Source: Hirundichthys speculiger (lineage: Eukaryota > Chordata > Actinopteri > Beloniformes > Exocoetidae). Taken from it: a stretch of DNA of 64,000 bases. The notes beneath the pieces are model-generated. The model did not search any database. It was not told where the DNA came from and saw nothing but the letters and a program-made list of their open reading frames with translations. The DNA is taken from contig JAGFBZ010000176.1 of the NCBI GenBank assembly GCA_018398805.1, positions 277,501-341,500 of the forward strand, written 5' to 3'. Positions 31,649 through 43,096 of the stretch are shown in pieces; the stretch's first letter is position 1; every line of letters begins with the position of its first letter. The position numbers and the translations under genes are program-made.

Positions 31649-33151
31649 ACATCTATATTTTGAGGGAGTGAATGTGTTTACATTGACATTTCAGTTGTTG
31701 CACAACAGGGCTGAACGTTGGACAGATCCCGTCCTGAACGGTTGCTGTCTTGTTGATGTGGCAGGTGGAGACGGACGGCAGGACATGGACGGGCGGAGGG
31801 ACTGGGCCTCGCTGCTTTAGCTTCGACCCGAATAATCAGACGTTAACGGATGGATGAACAGCAGTCGTGTACGGTGCTCCGCGCTGCAACAGGAAATCCG
31901 CGATGAGCCGGTGACGCGTTCACCGTAGTCTACGGTTAACGCAGGTGAGATGCAGCCGCAGGAGCGTGACAGCATGACAGCTGGACGTAGCTCAGAGCTG
32001 TAACGCTCCACGGCCTTCGTACACTGATAAGATTAAATTACAAGAGACGTTTAGAAAAAAAAAGAAGAAAGAAAGAAATGCTTTTAAATGAATCCCTTTA
32101 TTGTGTCTCTTGACACAACTGGAACCACACTTTGAGTAGAGTGAAATCAGATGCGAGTCATCTGAGAATTCATACGATTTTTTTTTTTTTTTTCCATCGA
32201 TGTACAATTTAATGAACGTGTCAAAGGCAACAAACCCTGCCATACATAAACCGGTAATTATAGTATTATAGCATGAGAAGGAGACAGTTAGCTGGGAAAA
32301 CCGTTCAGTCACATGGCCTTTAACTCATCTTCCAAGGCTTCTTCAGTCTGTCGTATCAATGACAAGTACGAGCATTTAAAATTGAAAGTATGTGAAGCAA
32401 CGCATCCATCAATGGCCTGATTCATTTCCAGCATTTCCCTTCGTTGACAGAGCAGACTATTATTCTTCAACTGGAATTTCCAAAGTTTAGTTTTTTTCCC
32501 CCTCCTTTTTTTTTTCTCATGTTTAACATAGCTGAAGCCACCCCAGCTCGGCCCGCTGGTATAAATAGACGTTATGGATGTTGAGCTAAAATCTGAATTT
32601 ACTTCAATCTTGCTCCTGGGTGCCACGGCTAAATATATCGCTGCCATCTAAATGTGTCCTAAGACTGTCCTCCAATCTTTAATTCCGCCGTGCTAAATTA
32701 GTCCCCGCGTCTCTCGTAGTAGCAGGGAGTCTTACTAATTACCGTTTCAAATCTGCAGTTTGGCTTCAGCGTTGCCTCATTATAACTGGAGGGGAGTCTG
32801 GGCCGCTCAGGAGAGGAAACAAGCGTTCAAAGCCTGAACGGAGCTCCATGGAAATTATACGGAGCCGCACCAAACCGCACGCTCGTAAAGCAATATGGAG
32901 GCTCCGCTGATCACACACTGGGTTTGTATACAGCTTTTAATGACGCGTACTTGTAGCGGATGCAAAACAAGCAGTCTGGCTGTAAAATGGAGCCCATAAT
33001 GCTCTTTAATTAGCCGCAGGAGTGAATTATTTATAGCCGTCACAGACTGCCTATCGAACCGCATGTGTGCACCGTCTACCTGTTGTGGCGCTCACGCCTC
33101 AGCGTCTCAAGACCGAGTCCTGCTGCGAAATCCTTCGAATTTTTTTTTTAA
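31649..33151. other. Single-copy island, no gene recognised
   Basis: Apart from a T-run at 32177-32192, bases 32030-33060 contain no repeat found elsewhere in the window. They have even composition and several homeodomain-type TAATTA cores (for example tctttaattagccgcagg at 33002). The frame on minus at 32309-32647 is open for 112 codons but matches no family I know. This could be conserved non-coding DNA. Confidence 0.35.
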
Positions 33152-33280
33152 ATACAGTGTTAGTTTTATTTTGTAAATTAGGGTTGTAATTTTGGTTGGA
33201 GTGAAGCACTGAACTTTTTGAAGGCTATCGAATCACACAGTCGTGTTTACATTCTGGTCTCAATAAACATATTTATCACT

Positions 33281-33993
33281 GGCTGCGGTTACATGATGTT
33301 TTTTAATTCGGAATTAAAATTAGGGATTAAATAATTCCGAATTAAACTATTTTCCTTCCAGTTTACATGGAAATAGTAATTCCGAATTAAGGTTTACATG
33401 GAAAACACGTTTGTTCGGCTTTATCCAACTCCACTTTAGGTCTGGGGGTTGGGAAGGGTTCTGATTGGATGGGGGGGGCGGACGTCTTTACATCTACCGG
33501 AAGAAAACAAACTTAGCTAACTGGTTAGCAACAACATTCCACTTATTTTTGACCTGGGTGGCGTCTCTATCTGTGAAACCTCCTTCATTTAACCTGGCCG
33601 CTTTGAAAAGCTCACAATTTTTATGTTTCCCTTCCATCTGTTCTTTTAATTATTTCCAGTTCCTCTAAGCTATTTATTAAATAAATCATCTCTGCTCTTG
33701 AACACCGTTTACTGCGTGCTGCTGGAATATAAGCGTCATCGCGACAGACGGGCAAGAGAACTAGCATGCGCAGAAAGACGGGAATTAATTTAAAGAGGAA
33801 TGAGTGTTTACATGACCGCGGAATTACTTAATGCGGAATTAAAATGGGAATAAACCAGCCACTTACTTCGGAATTAAGTTAATTCAGAATTGACATTTTC
33901 ATATGGAATTAAGTGTTTACATGGTAACTTTTATTCGGCTTTAACTTTAATTCTGAATTAAAGAGGAATTAAACTTCCCATGTAAACGCACCC
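33281..33993 (-). mobile_element. PIF/Harbinger-like element nested in hAT family E
   Basis: The ends are ggctgcggttacatgatg and, inverted, gggtgcgtttacatggg, and subterminal aattccgaatt repeats occur on both sides. ACT lies on both sides (33278-33280 and 33994-33996), which fits a 3-bp duplication. The sister copies at 25711 and 52368 show the uninterrupted site as tatcaatgcg, so the insertion is certain even if its class is inferred. A Myb/SANT-like remnant on minus supports Harbinger. Confidence 0.75.
33494..33643 (-). pseudogene. Myb/SANT-like remnant of a Harbinger-type element
   Basis: The minus-strand frame reads EQMEGKHKNCELFKAARLNE, then GGFTDRDATQVKNKWNVVAN, then a stop at 33494. 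The pattern of hydrophobic residues, with ELFK, GF-RD-TQV and KNKW, is that of the third and second helices of the Myb/SANT-like domain (Myb_DNA-bind_4 type) that accompanies Harbinger transposases. The first helix and any start codon context are not clear, and nothing follows the stop. It is a fragment only. Identification is from motif spacing and is moderate. Confidence 0.5.
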
Positions 33994-34131
33994 ACTGCGT
34001 CTTCCCTCTTGTGGTGTTCCTGCATATTTGCTGACCAGCAGCTATCTGGTCTCCATGGAAACAGTCCATTATAGTTGCTGTTTTCTCCCGTTCCTTCCCA
34101 ACGCTGACTGGCCTGCAGCTGTAGCTTCTCT

Positions 34132-34566
34132 TTCCAGTCTTGGTTAGCCTTCTTTCCAGGGGGCTAGCTTAGGCTAGCTTATCCAGCTAGTCTTGGTTAG
34201 CCTTCTTTCCAGGGCGCTATCTTAGGCTAGCTTATCCAGCTAGTCTTGGTTAGCCTTCTTTCCAGGGGGCTAGCTTAGGCTAGCTTATCCAGCTAGTCTT
34301 GGTTAGCCTTCTTTCCAGGGGGCTAGCTTAGGCTAGCTTATCCAGCTAGTCTTGGTTAGCCTTCTTTCCAGGGGCTAGCTTAGGCTAGCTTATCCAGCTA
34401 GTCTTGGTTAGCCTTCTTTCCAGGGGGCTATCTTAGGCTAGCTTATCCAGCTAGTCTTGGTTAGCCTTCTTTCCAGGGGGCTATCTTATCCAGCTAGTCT
34501 TGGTTAGCCTTCTTTCCAGGGGGCTAGCTTAGGCTAGCTTATCCAGCTAGTCTTGGTTATCCTTCT
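34132..34566 (+). repeat. 53-bp minisatellite inside hAT family E, about 8 units
   Basis: The unit is the same as at 26151, with two shortened units and a ctatct variant in several units. It occupies the same position next to the zinc-finger exon. Confidence 0.95.
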
Positions 34567-34742
34567 TGTGTGAGCTTCAAGGACTTCAGATTCTGGGTTT
34601 TTTTCTCCTTCAGAAGTATTCCACACATTGTATCACCTGCTTCTACAACAAGACACTTATTTTTATCGTTAACACAGTCATAGTCAAAGAAATCCCAAAC
34701 AGGACTGAGACGCTTTCTACCAACTTTTGCCGCAGCCATCAC
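34557..34742 (-). pseudogene. BED zinc-finger remnant, hAT family E
   Basis: The 61-codon frame reads MMAAAKVGRKRLSPVWDFFD, then YDCVNDKNKCLVVEAGDTMC, then GILLKEKKTQNLKSLKLTQE. It is the best preserved of the three family E copies. The W-x-F-F start, a cysteine and the NLKS helix are present. The two histidines that should follow in the helix are lost, one by a deletion between KS and LK. No further transposase sequence follows because the frame meets the 53-bp minisatellite. Confidence 0.75.
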
Positions 34743-35003
34743 TGCTGATCACTTTTTTTTTTTGTGGTTGTTGTTGTACGACGGAGCGAAGTTAATAGAT
34801 TTCAAATGTTTATGAGAAAAAAAATACAAACACGGAAACGAAGGACGTTCTTGACATTATTACAATTAATTTTAAAAATACAGTTTCAGTTAGTTATCGT
34901 TTTTTAAAAAACTCTCATTTTAATTTTATTTCAGTTGACGAAAATGGTTTTTCAATTCTAGTTTTCGTTATTTTGTTCTTTTCCGTTAACGATAATAACC
35001 TTG

Positions 35004-36684
35004 GCGCAAACTTCCCGATGGACGTGACGAGCTTGTCTTGTCCCGGGTTCCTCCGGCCCAAACGTGGGCTCCGTGTGTCCCGTGGTTAAGTCGGCACCGC
35101 GGGAGGGAGCGCCGAACGGAGATGCATCTCAGCGTCTGGCCGTAAAATGTGCGTAGGAGGCAGTGATGGCGGCAAAACATTTTCATTTCAGTTGCTTAGT
35201 TGTTGCTAAACAATTGTATGGAGTTGCTGGACAATTTACTGCATTACCAATTAAATAGCATAAATATGGATATGTATGTCATTACCGGCCTACTCATTCT
35301 AATCAGCGCTATCTGAAACTAGCGCGGATGCCATGAAACAGATAAAAAAAAATCAATTTGAAGTTCGTTATTATAATTTTACCATATAGTCATGCCGCTT
35401 TTCACAGCAGTGAGAAATGTACATTAACAGCCCAGACTACAAATCATTTAACAATAACCTGTTCATCACATTTTAACCAGTTAATATTCACATAAGTACA
35501 CATCAGAAGAGATCTGGCAGACTTACGCTTCAACAGATAGCCTCCATTTTGATGTCACTTTCCTAACGGCCCGGTTTTTATTACCCAAGCTGACTTCGCG
35601 TGACCCCTGCAGGCCAGCTCTCTCATCGTTTTTAATTGTCTTCCTTTTATTTTAATTTAAAAACAAAAACACATGAAATTAATTTTAAATTAAATTGTCA
35701 CCATTTTTATTTTATTTAACACAATTAAGATTTTTTTCATTTTTAATAGTCTCCATTCTTGGGGTTTGCGTTGAGGTTGCTCGGCCATATTTTGGGGTTG
35801 GTGGTTGCTATAGCAACTGCAAGCTACCCCCCTAGCGCCGCCCCTGGTAGGAGGAGCGCAGCTACCCCCCTATAGCGCGCTACCCCCTGCGCCGCCCCTG
35901 GTAGGAGGAGCGCTACGTCCGCTGCAGGCCCTGCGTTTCGTTTGAGCATCGTGACTGCAGCGACACCAGATGCATGAAAACTAGGTCGTCGTCTTGTGTG
36001 TGTAGGGTGGGGGGGGGTGGGGGTGGGGTGGGGGGGGTCCTGCCTGTGCGAAAGGTTAACCGAGACATATGGCGTCGGTGACCTGCAGGTGTTGAGTCGT
36101 GGTCCTGCTGGGAGTCCCGCAGGAGCGAAGCCATGCGGTCAGATGTGCTGCAGGATAATTTCATCCAGCGGAAGCTGCAGCCTCGTTTTATGGCCCTCCT
36201 GGTGTAAAAAAATAAATAAAATAAAATGTAGTGTTGTTGCATTCCTGGTCAGGCCTGGTCTTAGCGTTTTTAAGTTTCAAGTATGCAGGTCAGATTATAT
36301 TCAATAATAAAAAAGCAAATGGACCAGTGTTGCATCATAAAAGTATCAGCAGAATAGTGTCTCAAAGACATAAACTGTATCAGAGACATAATTATCAGCA
36401 GAGGTGTTTAGCTGCGTTTTACGGCGTTCAGATGGCCTTTAAATGCCTCTGGTGGTGGTGAACCAACCGCCTGCTCATTTCTGCCACTCTTCAGGTTTAC
36501 AAGAGACCTTCACCTCAGATCTCTGTTTCTGATACCAGGTAACACCCTACACCTGAGAATTCACCCCTAATCTGATGATTTTTTTAAAAGGAACAAACCA
36601 AAACAATTCAACACAGATTATTCTTAGTGTAAGCAGCATAGATCCAGAGCAAAGCAGCTACGCATCCGTCCCTTCATGGGAGGG
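35004..36684. other. Unassigned sequence; a 2-unit direct repeat at about 35822-35907
   Basis: The block cgccgcccctggtaggagga occurs twice, 68 bases apart, with gctacccccct beside each. A G-rich run (36006-36038) follows. No gene or transposon end recognised. Confidence 0.45.
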
Positions 36685-36711
36685 TAGGGTTGGGCATCGT
36701 ATGGATTTTAA

Positions 36712-36987
36712 TAGGGATGTCCGATATTGGCTTTTTTGCCGATATCCGATATGCCGATTTTGTCCAACTCTCAATTTCCGATACCGATATCTACCGATAC
36801 CGATATATGCGGGCTATTTTTCCTCAAAACTAATTTTAGGTAACATCACATATCTCCTGTCGTGGAATTATCACATTGTCTGTGCAAAAAAAAAAAAAAA
36901 ACCCGATACCGATATTTACCGATATTACATTTTTATGCCAATATCGGGCCGATAATATCGGTGGGCCGATATTATCGGACATCCCTA
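36712..36987 (+). mobile_element. Short hAT-type MITE with perfect 8-bp duplication
   Basis: The 276-base element starts tagggatgtccgatattggc and ends in the inverted form, attatcggacatcccta. gattttaa flanks it exactly (36704-36711 and 36988-36995). Internal ccgatatc and gatatcgg repeats make it strongly self-complementary. Confidence 0.95.
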
Positions 36988-37321
36988 GATTTTAACGATT
37001 CTGATTCCGATTCTCTGTTTCGATTCCTGTTCAAAACGATTCTCGATTCCGATTCTTTGATGTGTAGGTCAACAGATCGCGACTTATCTAACAGTAGAAT
37101 TTTTTTCATAAAAAAAACTGTGACACATTTACACAGGCGACAGGTCATTTTTATTCTTCCACATGCTAGCATGCACATATGCACACACAGAATTCACTTA
37201 CAGCCTAAATGTTAAACAACTCACAGTTGGCAGTTGGTCTCCAAAATACATTTTGGCCAAGAAAAAAAAAAAATCAACAGTTTTTTGTTTAGGAAGACGA
37301 CCATATCTGCTCTTTCATCAG

Positions 37322-37650
37322 AAACAGACAGATAAACGCAGACAAAAACATAACCTCCTTGGTGGAGGTAAAAATTGTTTGTTTACCTGGTTGCTGGGTT
37401 ACGCTCATACAGACAAGGGGCCCTCCTAGCCAATGGGATGCCAGGAAGATGCTAGCCGATAGCCAATGGCAGAGCAGCTACAAGTATGTTTACGTTCGGT
37501 AAACTCTGGGAGCTGCGAGTAGCAGCGCTACTGTATTTTTGCCTTTCGTATCCTGAAATTTCTTTCGTAACTAGAGGCAATATTTTCTTGAGGCGTTTCG
37601 TAACCTGAAAACTTCGTATGTAGAAACGTTCGTAAGTAGAGGTACCGCTG
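37322..37650 (-). mobile_element. Truncated Tigger/pogo-like element, copy 2
   Basis: This is an inverted, partial copy of 48418-49869 without the central hAT insertion seen there. It ends ttcgtaagtagaggtaccgctg followed by TA, the intact terminus. The other terminus is missing. Confidence 0.75.
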
Positions 37651-37795
37651 TAGATGAGAAGGCAAGAGTTTCTGGATGAAGACGGACTCTGTTGCAGTTG
37701 AAGAAGCGACGGGAGCAACGCAGTGAATTAAATACGCTACACTCGTTTATTTTTGTGATGTCATGCAGGTGAAGGTGTTTTGCCATATTAGTCGT

Positions 37796-37909
37796 TCACC
37801 CTCCTTTGACAGTAACACGCTTCCTACAGGTGTTTCGCTGCGCCAGGTAGCCGTCATTTCCAGGACTGAAATGCAGCCAAACTCGAGGGCGGCGCCTCTT
37901 GGGATCCAT
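37796..37909 (-). pseudogene. BED zinc-finger start, hAT family F
   Basis: The 37-codon minus-strand frame begins MDPKRRRPRVWLHFSPGNDG and ends at a stop. The RVWLHF block matches the S-x-VW-x-HF opening of BED fingers, but the zinc ligands beyond it are not in place. The sister frame at 47527-47598 reads the same start and then meets a splice-donor-like cag/gtaaac, which suggests that the exon ended there. Short length and missing ligands mean it is a remnant. Confidence 0.55.
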
Positions 37910-38164
37910 GTTGTGGCGAGTGAAGTCCCGTCGGCGACGGACGTGACGTCGACACTAGCGCGGAGTTGAGTACGCCAGGCGGAGTAACATCAACAAAATA
38001 GAGCAGTAAAACAAAACAAAAATAAATAAATAAATAAATAAAAAAGCGCGGACATTTAGGAACCGAAAAAAGGAATCGAAACTTAAAAAATCTTCCAAAC
38101 GATTCCAGAACTGGACGTTAGGAAACGATTCCTACTTGGAATCGTTTTTCGGTGCCCGACTCTA

Positions 38165-39539
38165 GCGCTGAGTCATGGTGGGAGGAGTCATGGTGGGAGG
38201 AGTCATGGTGGGAGGGAGGACACATCGGGGAAGGATGTCTACGTAATCCCAGGCTGCGTTCCCATCATCCCGACAAGGAAAAGATCAGCACTGACGGCTA
38301 CAGCGGTGATCCTGTCTGCTTTTCCTGAAATAACCGGAGGAAGGCAGCAGATCCGAAGCCCCGGATGAGTGTGAGCGCTGCCCACGCCATATTCGGTGGG
38401 ACAAGACACAAGACACGGAGAGACACAGGTTTGGAGGACATTTTTATTTGGTTTTGTTCATTTTATTTGTCTTTAGTAGTATGTTTAAAAGTAATTAGTC
38501 TTTCTTAACAAGACCAATACACATCATAATCAACAAGACTAAATGTCTGACCAAAGGCAAGAGAAGACAGCTGTGATTCATTGATCAAGGAAACACCAGC
38601 TGTGCTGCACTTGAGCGGAGCGTGAGCGAGCGAGGAGCGGAGCGGACGAATTTTGAAAGGAGCGCAGAGCGGGTAAACATTCCTCCAAATAGAGATCAGA
38701 CGTTATTTTAACAACCGCTTCTTAAAATCTCTATCCGCCCGCTATCCAAGGAACGTTTTTTCACCAATTTCAAAACCGAACCGACCCGCCATCCTTTTTA
38801 ATAATATGTAAAATATTTTTTCTTAATTATTATTTGAGTGCTTCAACCGCAACCCGCCCAAATTTAATTAAAGTTTTATTTTTTGACGAGTCATCCGCCC
38901 GATATGCGGATTATCCGCTCCGCCCGCGGGTGCGCGGTTTAACCGCGCATCTCTAGTTACCGCTCATATCACGGTCTTCAAGTATAAAAATGGGAGGAGA
39001 ACAGTGAATGAAAAATAGTTTCGGAAAGGTTAATAACAAACAAAAGTTATTAAACCAGCTAATTCCGTTAGGTGAATTATTTTCTTATTTTATCTTGTCC
39101 TATTTTTGACTTTATCTCTCGGCTCCGACTGGCTGCAAGGAATGTAACTGAGTCCTCTCTCTCCATCCAGCTCTGATTAGATCCTTCAGTAAACATGTAC
39201 ATGTGCAAACATTTTTGGAGCAGCAATGAGCGAGCTGCAGTCTGAGCGCTGAGCGGTTATGGGTGGAGCAGCGTTTTGCACTTTGAGGGAAGAGCGGAGC
39301 GGTGACAATCTTTGTGAGCGAGGAGCGGAAATTATCGCCGCTCCACTCCGCTCACATGCTCTGGTCAGCTGTGACTTTTGAATAAACATTCCTAAATTAA
39401 ATTATCATCAAGTAACTAACCTCTTGATCAAGGAACTATATAACGTCGCTAAACTCAATTATCAGTCTCATTTGAGACAAATGTCCCTTTGCCTTCCCCC
39501 CCACCTGCTGTAATCCACTCTGTAAACAAACCTTTAGAA
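38165..39539. repeat. Short direct and inverted repeats, possible degenerate MITE
   Basis: gagtcatggtgggag occurs three times at 38171-38214. Bases 38606-38670 contain gagcggagcg repeats, and 39285-39355 contain agagcggagcgg and the inverted ccgctccactccgctc, so the block 38606-39355 may be one element with G+C-rich ends. Inside it, 38940-38957 (ggtttaaccgcgcatctcta) looks like the end of another hAT-like repeat. Borders are uncertain. Confidence 0.4.
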
Positions 39540-39869
39540 CAGCCGTTCCCAAACTTCAGAACACCAAGGCCCAATTTAAAATGTGAAAAATCTCGGCGGC
39601 CCACCAGAACCTTTAATCACAACTGTGATCAACATTGTTAAGAAAGACGATCTGCACCATTACAAACCCTTTGATCTCCAGATGTCATATGGGTGTGATG
39701 CATTTTTTTATGTTGCCCCTGATTGTTTCTTTTTGTAATGAAATAAAACAGCGTCGGTTGATAATTAATTTAAGTGAAGTGTTTTTTTTGACAACTGATG
39801 CAGTAATTGTTAAGCCTAGATTAATTTTTGTGTAAAAGGACAAATTTAAGTGAAAGAATTTACATGGTA

Positions 39870-40240
39870 ATCACCACCATGTTAGTGTTAATGCGACACT
39901 GTTTTTAGTAATAAATTAACACTATTAGAGCAGGGCTTTCAATAAAGATTCAACAATCTTATGGTGTTACAATGACACTATGTTAGTGTTAGGTAACACT
40001 TTTTTTATAGTTAAAGATTTAACACTATTAGAGTAGGGCTTTCAATGAGGATTCAACAATCCTCTGGTGTTACAGTGCTCTAGTCTGGTGTTAATATTTA
40101 TCTCTTACAGTGTAACATTCTAACACTGCGTCAGAGTTGATTTTTGTGACACTGGGGAAAGTGTTAAATTAACACTGACGCAGTGGTCACCATATATACA
40201 CTGGAAAAGTGTTAAATTAGACTCTGTTAGTGTTAAAATT
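39870..40240 (+). repeat. Repeats of a TGTTA/TAACA motif
   Basis: Blocks such as tagtgttaatgcgacactgt and gtgttaaattaacact recur, and a longer unit (gcagggctttcaataaagat followed by tcaacaatc) occurs twice about 120 bases apart. Self-complementary pieces are frequent. Confidence 0.7.
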
Positions 40241-40544
40241 CCATATTGAAATTTGTAGTGACACATCTAGCGACTTCCGGGACAGCCTCTAGACACTTTT
40301 CTCATTGGAGAGTTGGCAACAGTGCAGAGAGAGAGAATGTACGCTAGCATACATATCTATGAGTTAGCGCCCATACTGCCAGGCAGAAATCCAGTGATCA
40401 GGGAACGACTATCCATCCTAGACAGGAAGCCCCGCCCAAAGCCATTTGATTGACAGCTCAGTCCACCAAGCGTTTTGTCATTGCTTTATCCTTGTGTCAC
40501 AGGAGTGCCAAAAAGGAAAAGCAAATGCAATACGGAAATTAAAG

Positions 40545-40795
40545 ATGATTTTCCTTCTCATTTATTTATTTCTCTTTATATTTCCACATTTATTTATTTA
40601 TTTCCTTTTAGATTTCCACATATATTTATTTATTTCTCTTTATATTTCCACATATATTTATTTATATATTTATTTCTCTTTATAGTTCCACATATATATA
40701 TTTATTTATTTATTTATTTATCTTTATATTTCCACATTTATTTATTTATTTATTTATTTCTCTTTTTAATTCCACATTTATTTATTTATTTATTA
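40545..40795 (+). repeat. A+T-rich ATTT repeat with ctctttatatttccaca blocks
   Basis: The unit tatttccacatttatttatt with tttctcttta repeats with variable ATTT runs. Confidence 0.9.
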
Positions 40796-41105
40796 ATGTG
40801 GCACTCCTATTGCTCCATAGGACTAGAGGCTGTGTTCTGATACTAATATAAGGGGTCAACAAATAAGGTGACACTTGTCATATTAAGTTAAGATAACAGC
40901 AGAATAACACTTAACAGGTTTGTTTTGTTACTTCTTAATGTTTTTAAATCATGTCGTTACTACTTTACAGCAATTAACGTAACATATTTAAAAAAGATTG
41001 AGGATTTAAAACATTTGTTTAATTTTAATGACCTCTCACGGCCCACCTGCGGTACCACGACGGCCCACCAGGGGGCCACGGCCCACACTTTGAGAATCAC
41101 TCCTG

Positions 41106-42349
41106 TTTTGTCTTGGTATAAAAGAAAACACCGTCCCTGTAAAGACAGAGTCCTCATTCAGTATTCTGTGGAGTACTGACTGACAGCTCTCCTTATGTGG
41201 ACATTTTTGCTTCTTTTCTCTTTAATATATTCTATTTTGATCGGATCTTATTTTTTCCACAACACAGGCGGCCGAGGCTCTACCTACTGTCTTAGCGTCG
41301 CTTCCTGAAAGCTCCTGAATCTTCTTCTGACTGCGAGGCCTCCTGAAACACAAGCAGCTGTTGGAGCAGAGATTTAAAACCCATAATCGTTCTTTAATTC
41401 AGACGTAAACACTGGAAAAAGACGTGCAGGTGAGTTATTCTAATTAACTTTCAACCTCATTTGCACAGTGACGATACAAACTGGTCTCTCTGCGCTTTTT
41501 CAGAGACCCAGAGCGTGACAAAAATGAAGAAATACAAAACTAAGTTAGTTCTAATTCTTCCAGAAGATATGATCCAATATAAATCCTGTTCAACGGAGAA
41601 ACGGTAACTAGAGCTGCACCTGTCCCTCGACGCCGTGCAGGTAAAAAAAACGGCTGATGATGACGATGACGACGAGAAGGAGGCGGACGTGAAGAAAAGG
41701 AGTGAAAAATCTCATCCTACTCGAGCAGTAATCCCTTAAAGAGGGCTTTGCTGCCTCTCACCGTTTATGCTCGGGCTTTGAAAATAACAGGGGAAAAGGC
41801 TGGAAAAGAGGATTCTGGGAGACGGATCTGTGCTTTCACGTCCATTCTCAAACAGATTTATTTCAGACGTGATGAAAGTTGCCGGAGACTTCAAAGCCTC
41901 TGCATCTTTAAGTTTCTTCATGTTTTTTTTTCTTTTTAGTTAAGAAGAGCGAGTGTTGTAAAATCATTATCGCTCATAATCCGAGCGTGCAAACCATCTA
42001 TTAGCGGCGGCTGCGGCAGAGAGGATTTATTTACATTTTTCTGAAGTAAAAATAGCAACAGTGTTGTGAAAAGTTCTCCATTACAAGCGAAAATGTCACA
42101 CACACAATTAAGACATGTAGATTTCGAGAGAATGACTGGAAATGCCGGCTTAAAGTATTAAAAGATTACACACTAATTCTGAAATATTGCTTTAGTCTTC
42201 TCAGTTGTTATTATTGGATTATTACCGATTCATTCATTAATGGGTTAGTAGCTTTTTTTTTTGTGGATGCCATTTAAAGTGGAGCTAATTTTGACTGATA
42301 ATTTGCAGCAAATCCATGAAGGTGAATAGAAGCTCCTCCTGCTCAGATG
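41106..42349. other. Single-copy island, no gene recognised
   Basis: Bases 41700-42300 carry no internal or dispersed repeat, and include TTAAT-rich elements. No coding domain. Possible non-coding conserved sequence, not testable here. Confidence 0.35.
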
Positions 42350-43096
42350 TACGGAGCCCCGTTTGGGTCATAATTAAATGAATAAATGAGTCAATTATTA
42401 TGAAATACAGGTGTTTATTATTATGAAATAGGTATCCATTATTATGAAATATTTCCCATTATTATGAAAAAATGTAATTATTATTAAATATATTTTTATT
42501 ATTATTTAATCTTAGTTTAATGCATAATAGTTTATTTCAGAACAGCTTTTTTTAAATCTAAGAATGAGTTTTTACATAATTGCTTCCTTTTTCATAAGAA
42601 TGAGCTTTTACATAATATTGACATTTTGCCAGTGGGCGGGGCCAGTGGTTGATTCTACGCTCTGACATCGACTAGTTTTGGCCGTGAGGTCCCGTTAGCA
42701 GCGGGCCGTGGCGTCATCAAGGTGCGTTCCTCGTCCGATTGTAGCTATGCTAGCTTGGACTGAGCTACGGGAAACCTTGACCAGGTTAGCAGACAATATC
42801 GAAAATCATAATTTATCAGGCGACACTATTTTGACCCGATTTGACGATTCACTGTTCTGTTGCTTATGCCTGAATGACAGAGCAGCCAATCACATAAATG
42901 GCTCCGCCCTCTCTGCTGTGATTGACACACAAATCATTCTTATGAAAAACAAAACCATCATTATGTAAAAGCTTATTCTTATGAAAAACGAATCCATTAT
43001 CATCATAATAGGAAATATTTCATAATAATAAACGCTTGTATTTCAGAATAATAGACTCATTTATTCATTGAATTGTGACCCAAACGGGGCTCCATA
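42350..43096. mobile_element. Inverted-repeat element of unknown superfamily
   Basis: The ends tacggagccccgtttgggtc and, inverted, tatggagccccgtttgggtc are almost perfect, and the similarity continues inward for about 100 bases through attattatgaaata-type repeats. cagatg lies on both sides (42344-42349 and 43097-43102), a 6-bp direct repeat. This length does not fit hAT, Tc1 or Harbinger. A frame at 42708-42968 (86 codons) fills the middle but has no recognised domain. Confidence 0.6.

Larger units (their letters stand above)
33152..35003 (-). mobile_element. hAT-type element, family E, left end lost, with nested insertion
   Basis: From about 33152 the sequence follows 25877-26953, including the gtgaagcactgaactttttg block, the minisatellite, the zinc-finger exon and the gataataaccttg right end at 35003. 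About 170 bases of the left end are missing. Bases 33281-33993 are a later insertion absent from both sister copies. Confidence 0.85.
36685..38164 (-). mobile_element. hAT-type element, family F, with nested insertions
   Basis: The ends are tagggttgggcatcgtatgg and, inverted, tagagtcgggcaccgaaaaac. The same family, inverted, is at 46179-48051, where a 7 of 8 target duplication supports hAT. Subterminal regions are rich in gattctcgattcc-type repeats. Two later insertions are visible by comparison with the other copy: the MITE at 36712-36987 and the Tigger-like fragment at 37322-37650. Zinc-finger exon on minus at 37796-37909. Confidence 0.8.
39540..41105 (+). mobile_element. hAT (Charlie-like) element with internal repeats
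   Basis: The ends are cagccgttcccaaacttcag and, inverted, caggagtgattctcaaagtg, the Charlie-type terminus. A shorter relative is at 46252-46586. Flanking octamers do not match. The interior holds gtgttaaattaacact-type repeats (39870-40240) and an A+T-rich repeat (40545-40795). Confidence 0.7.
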
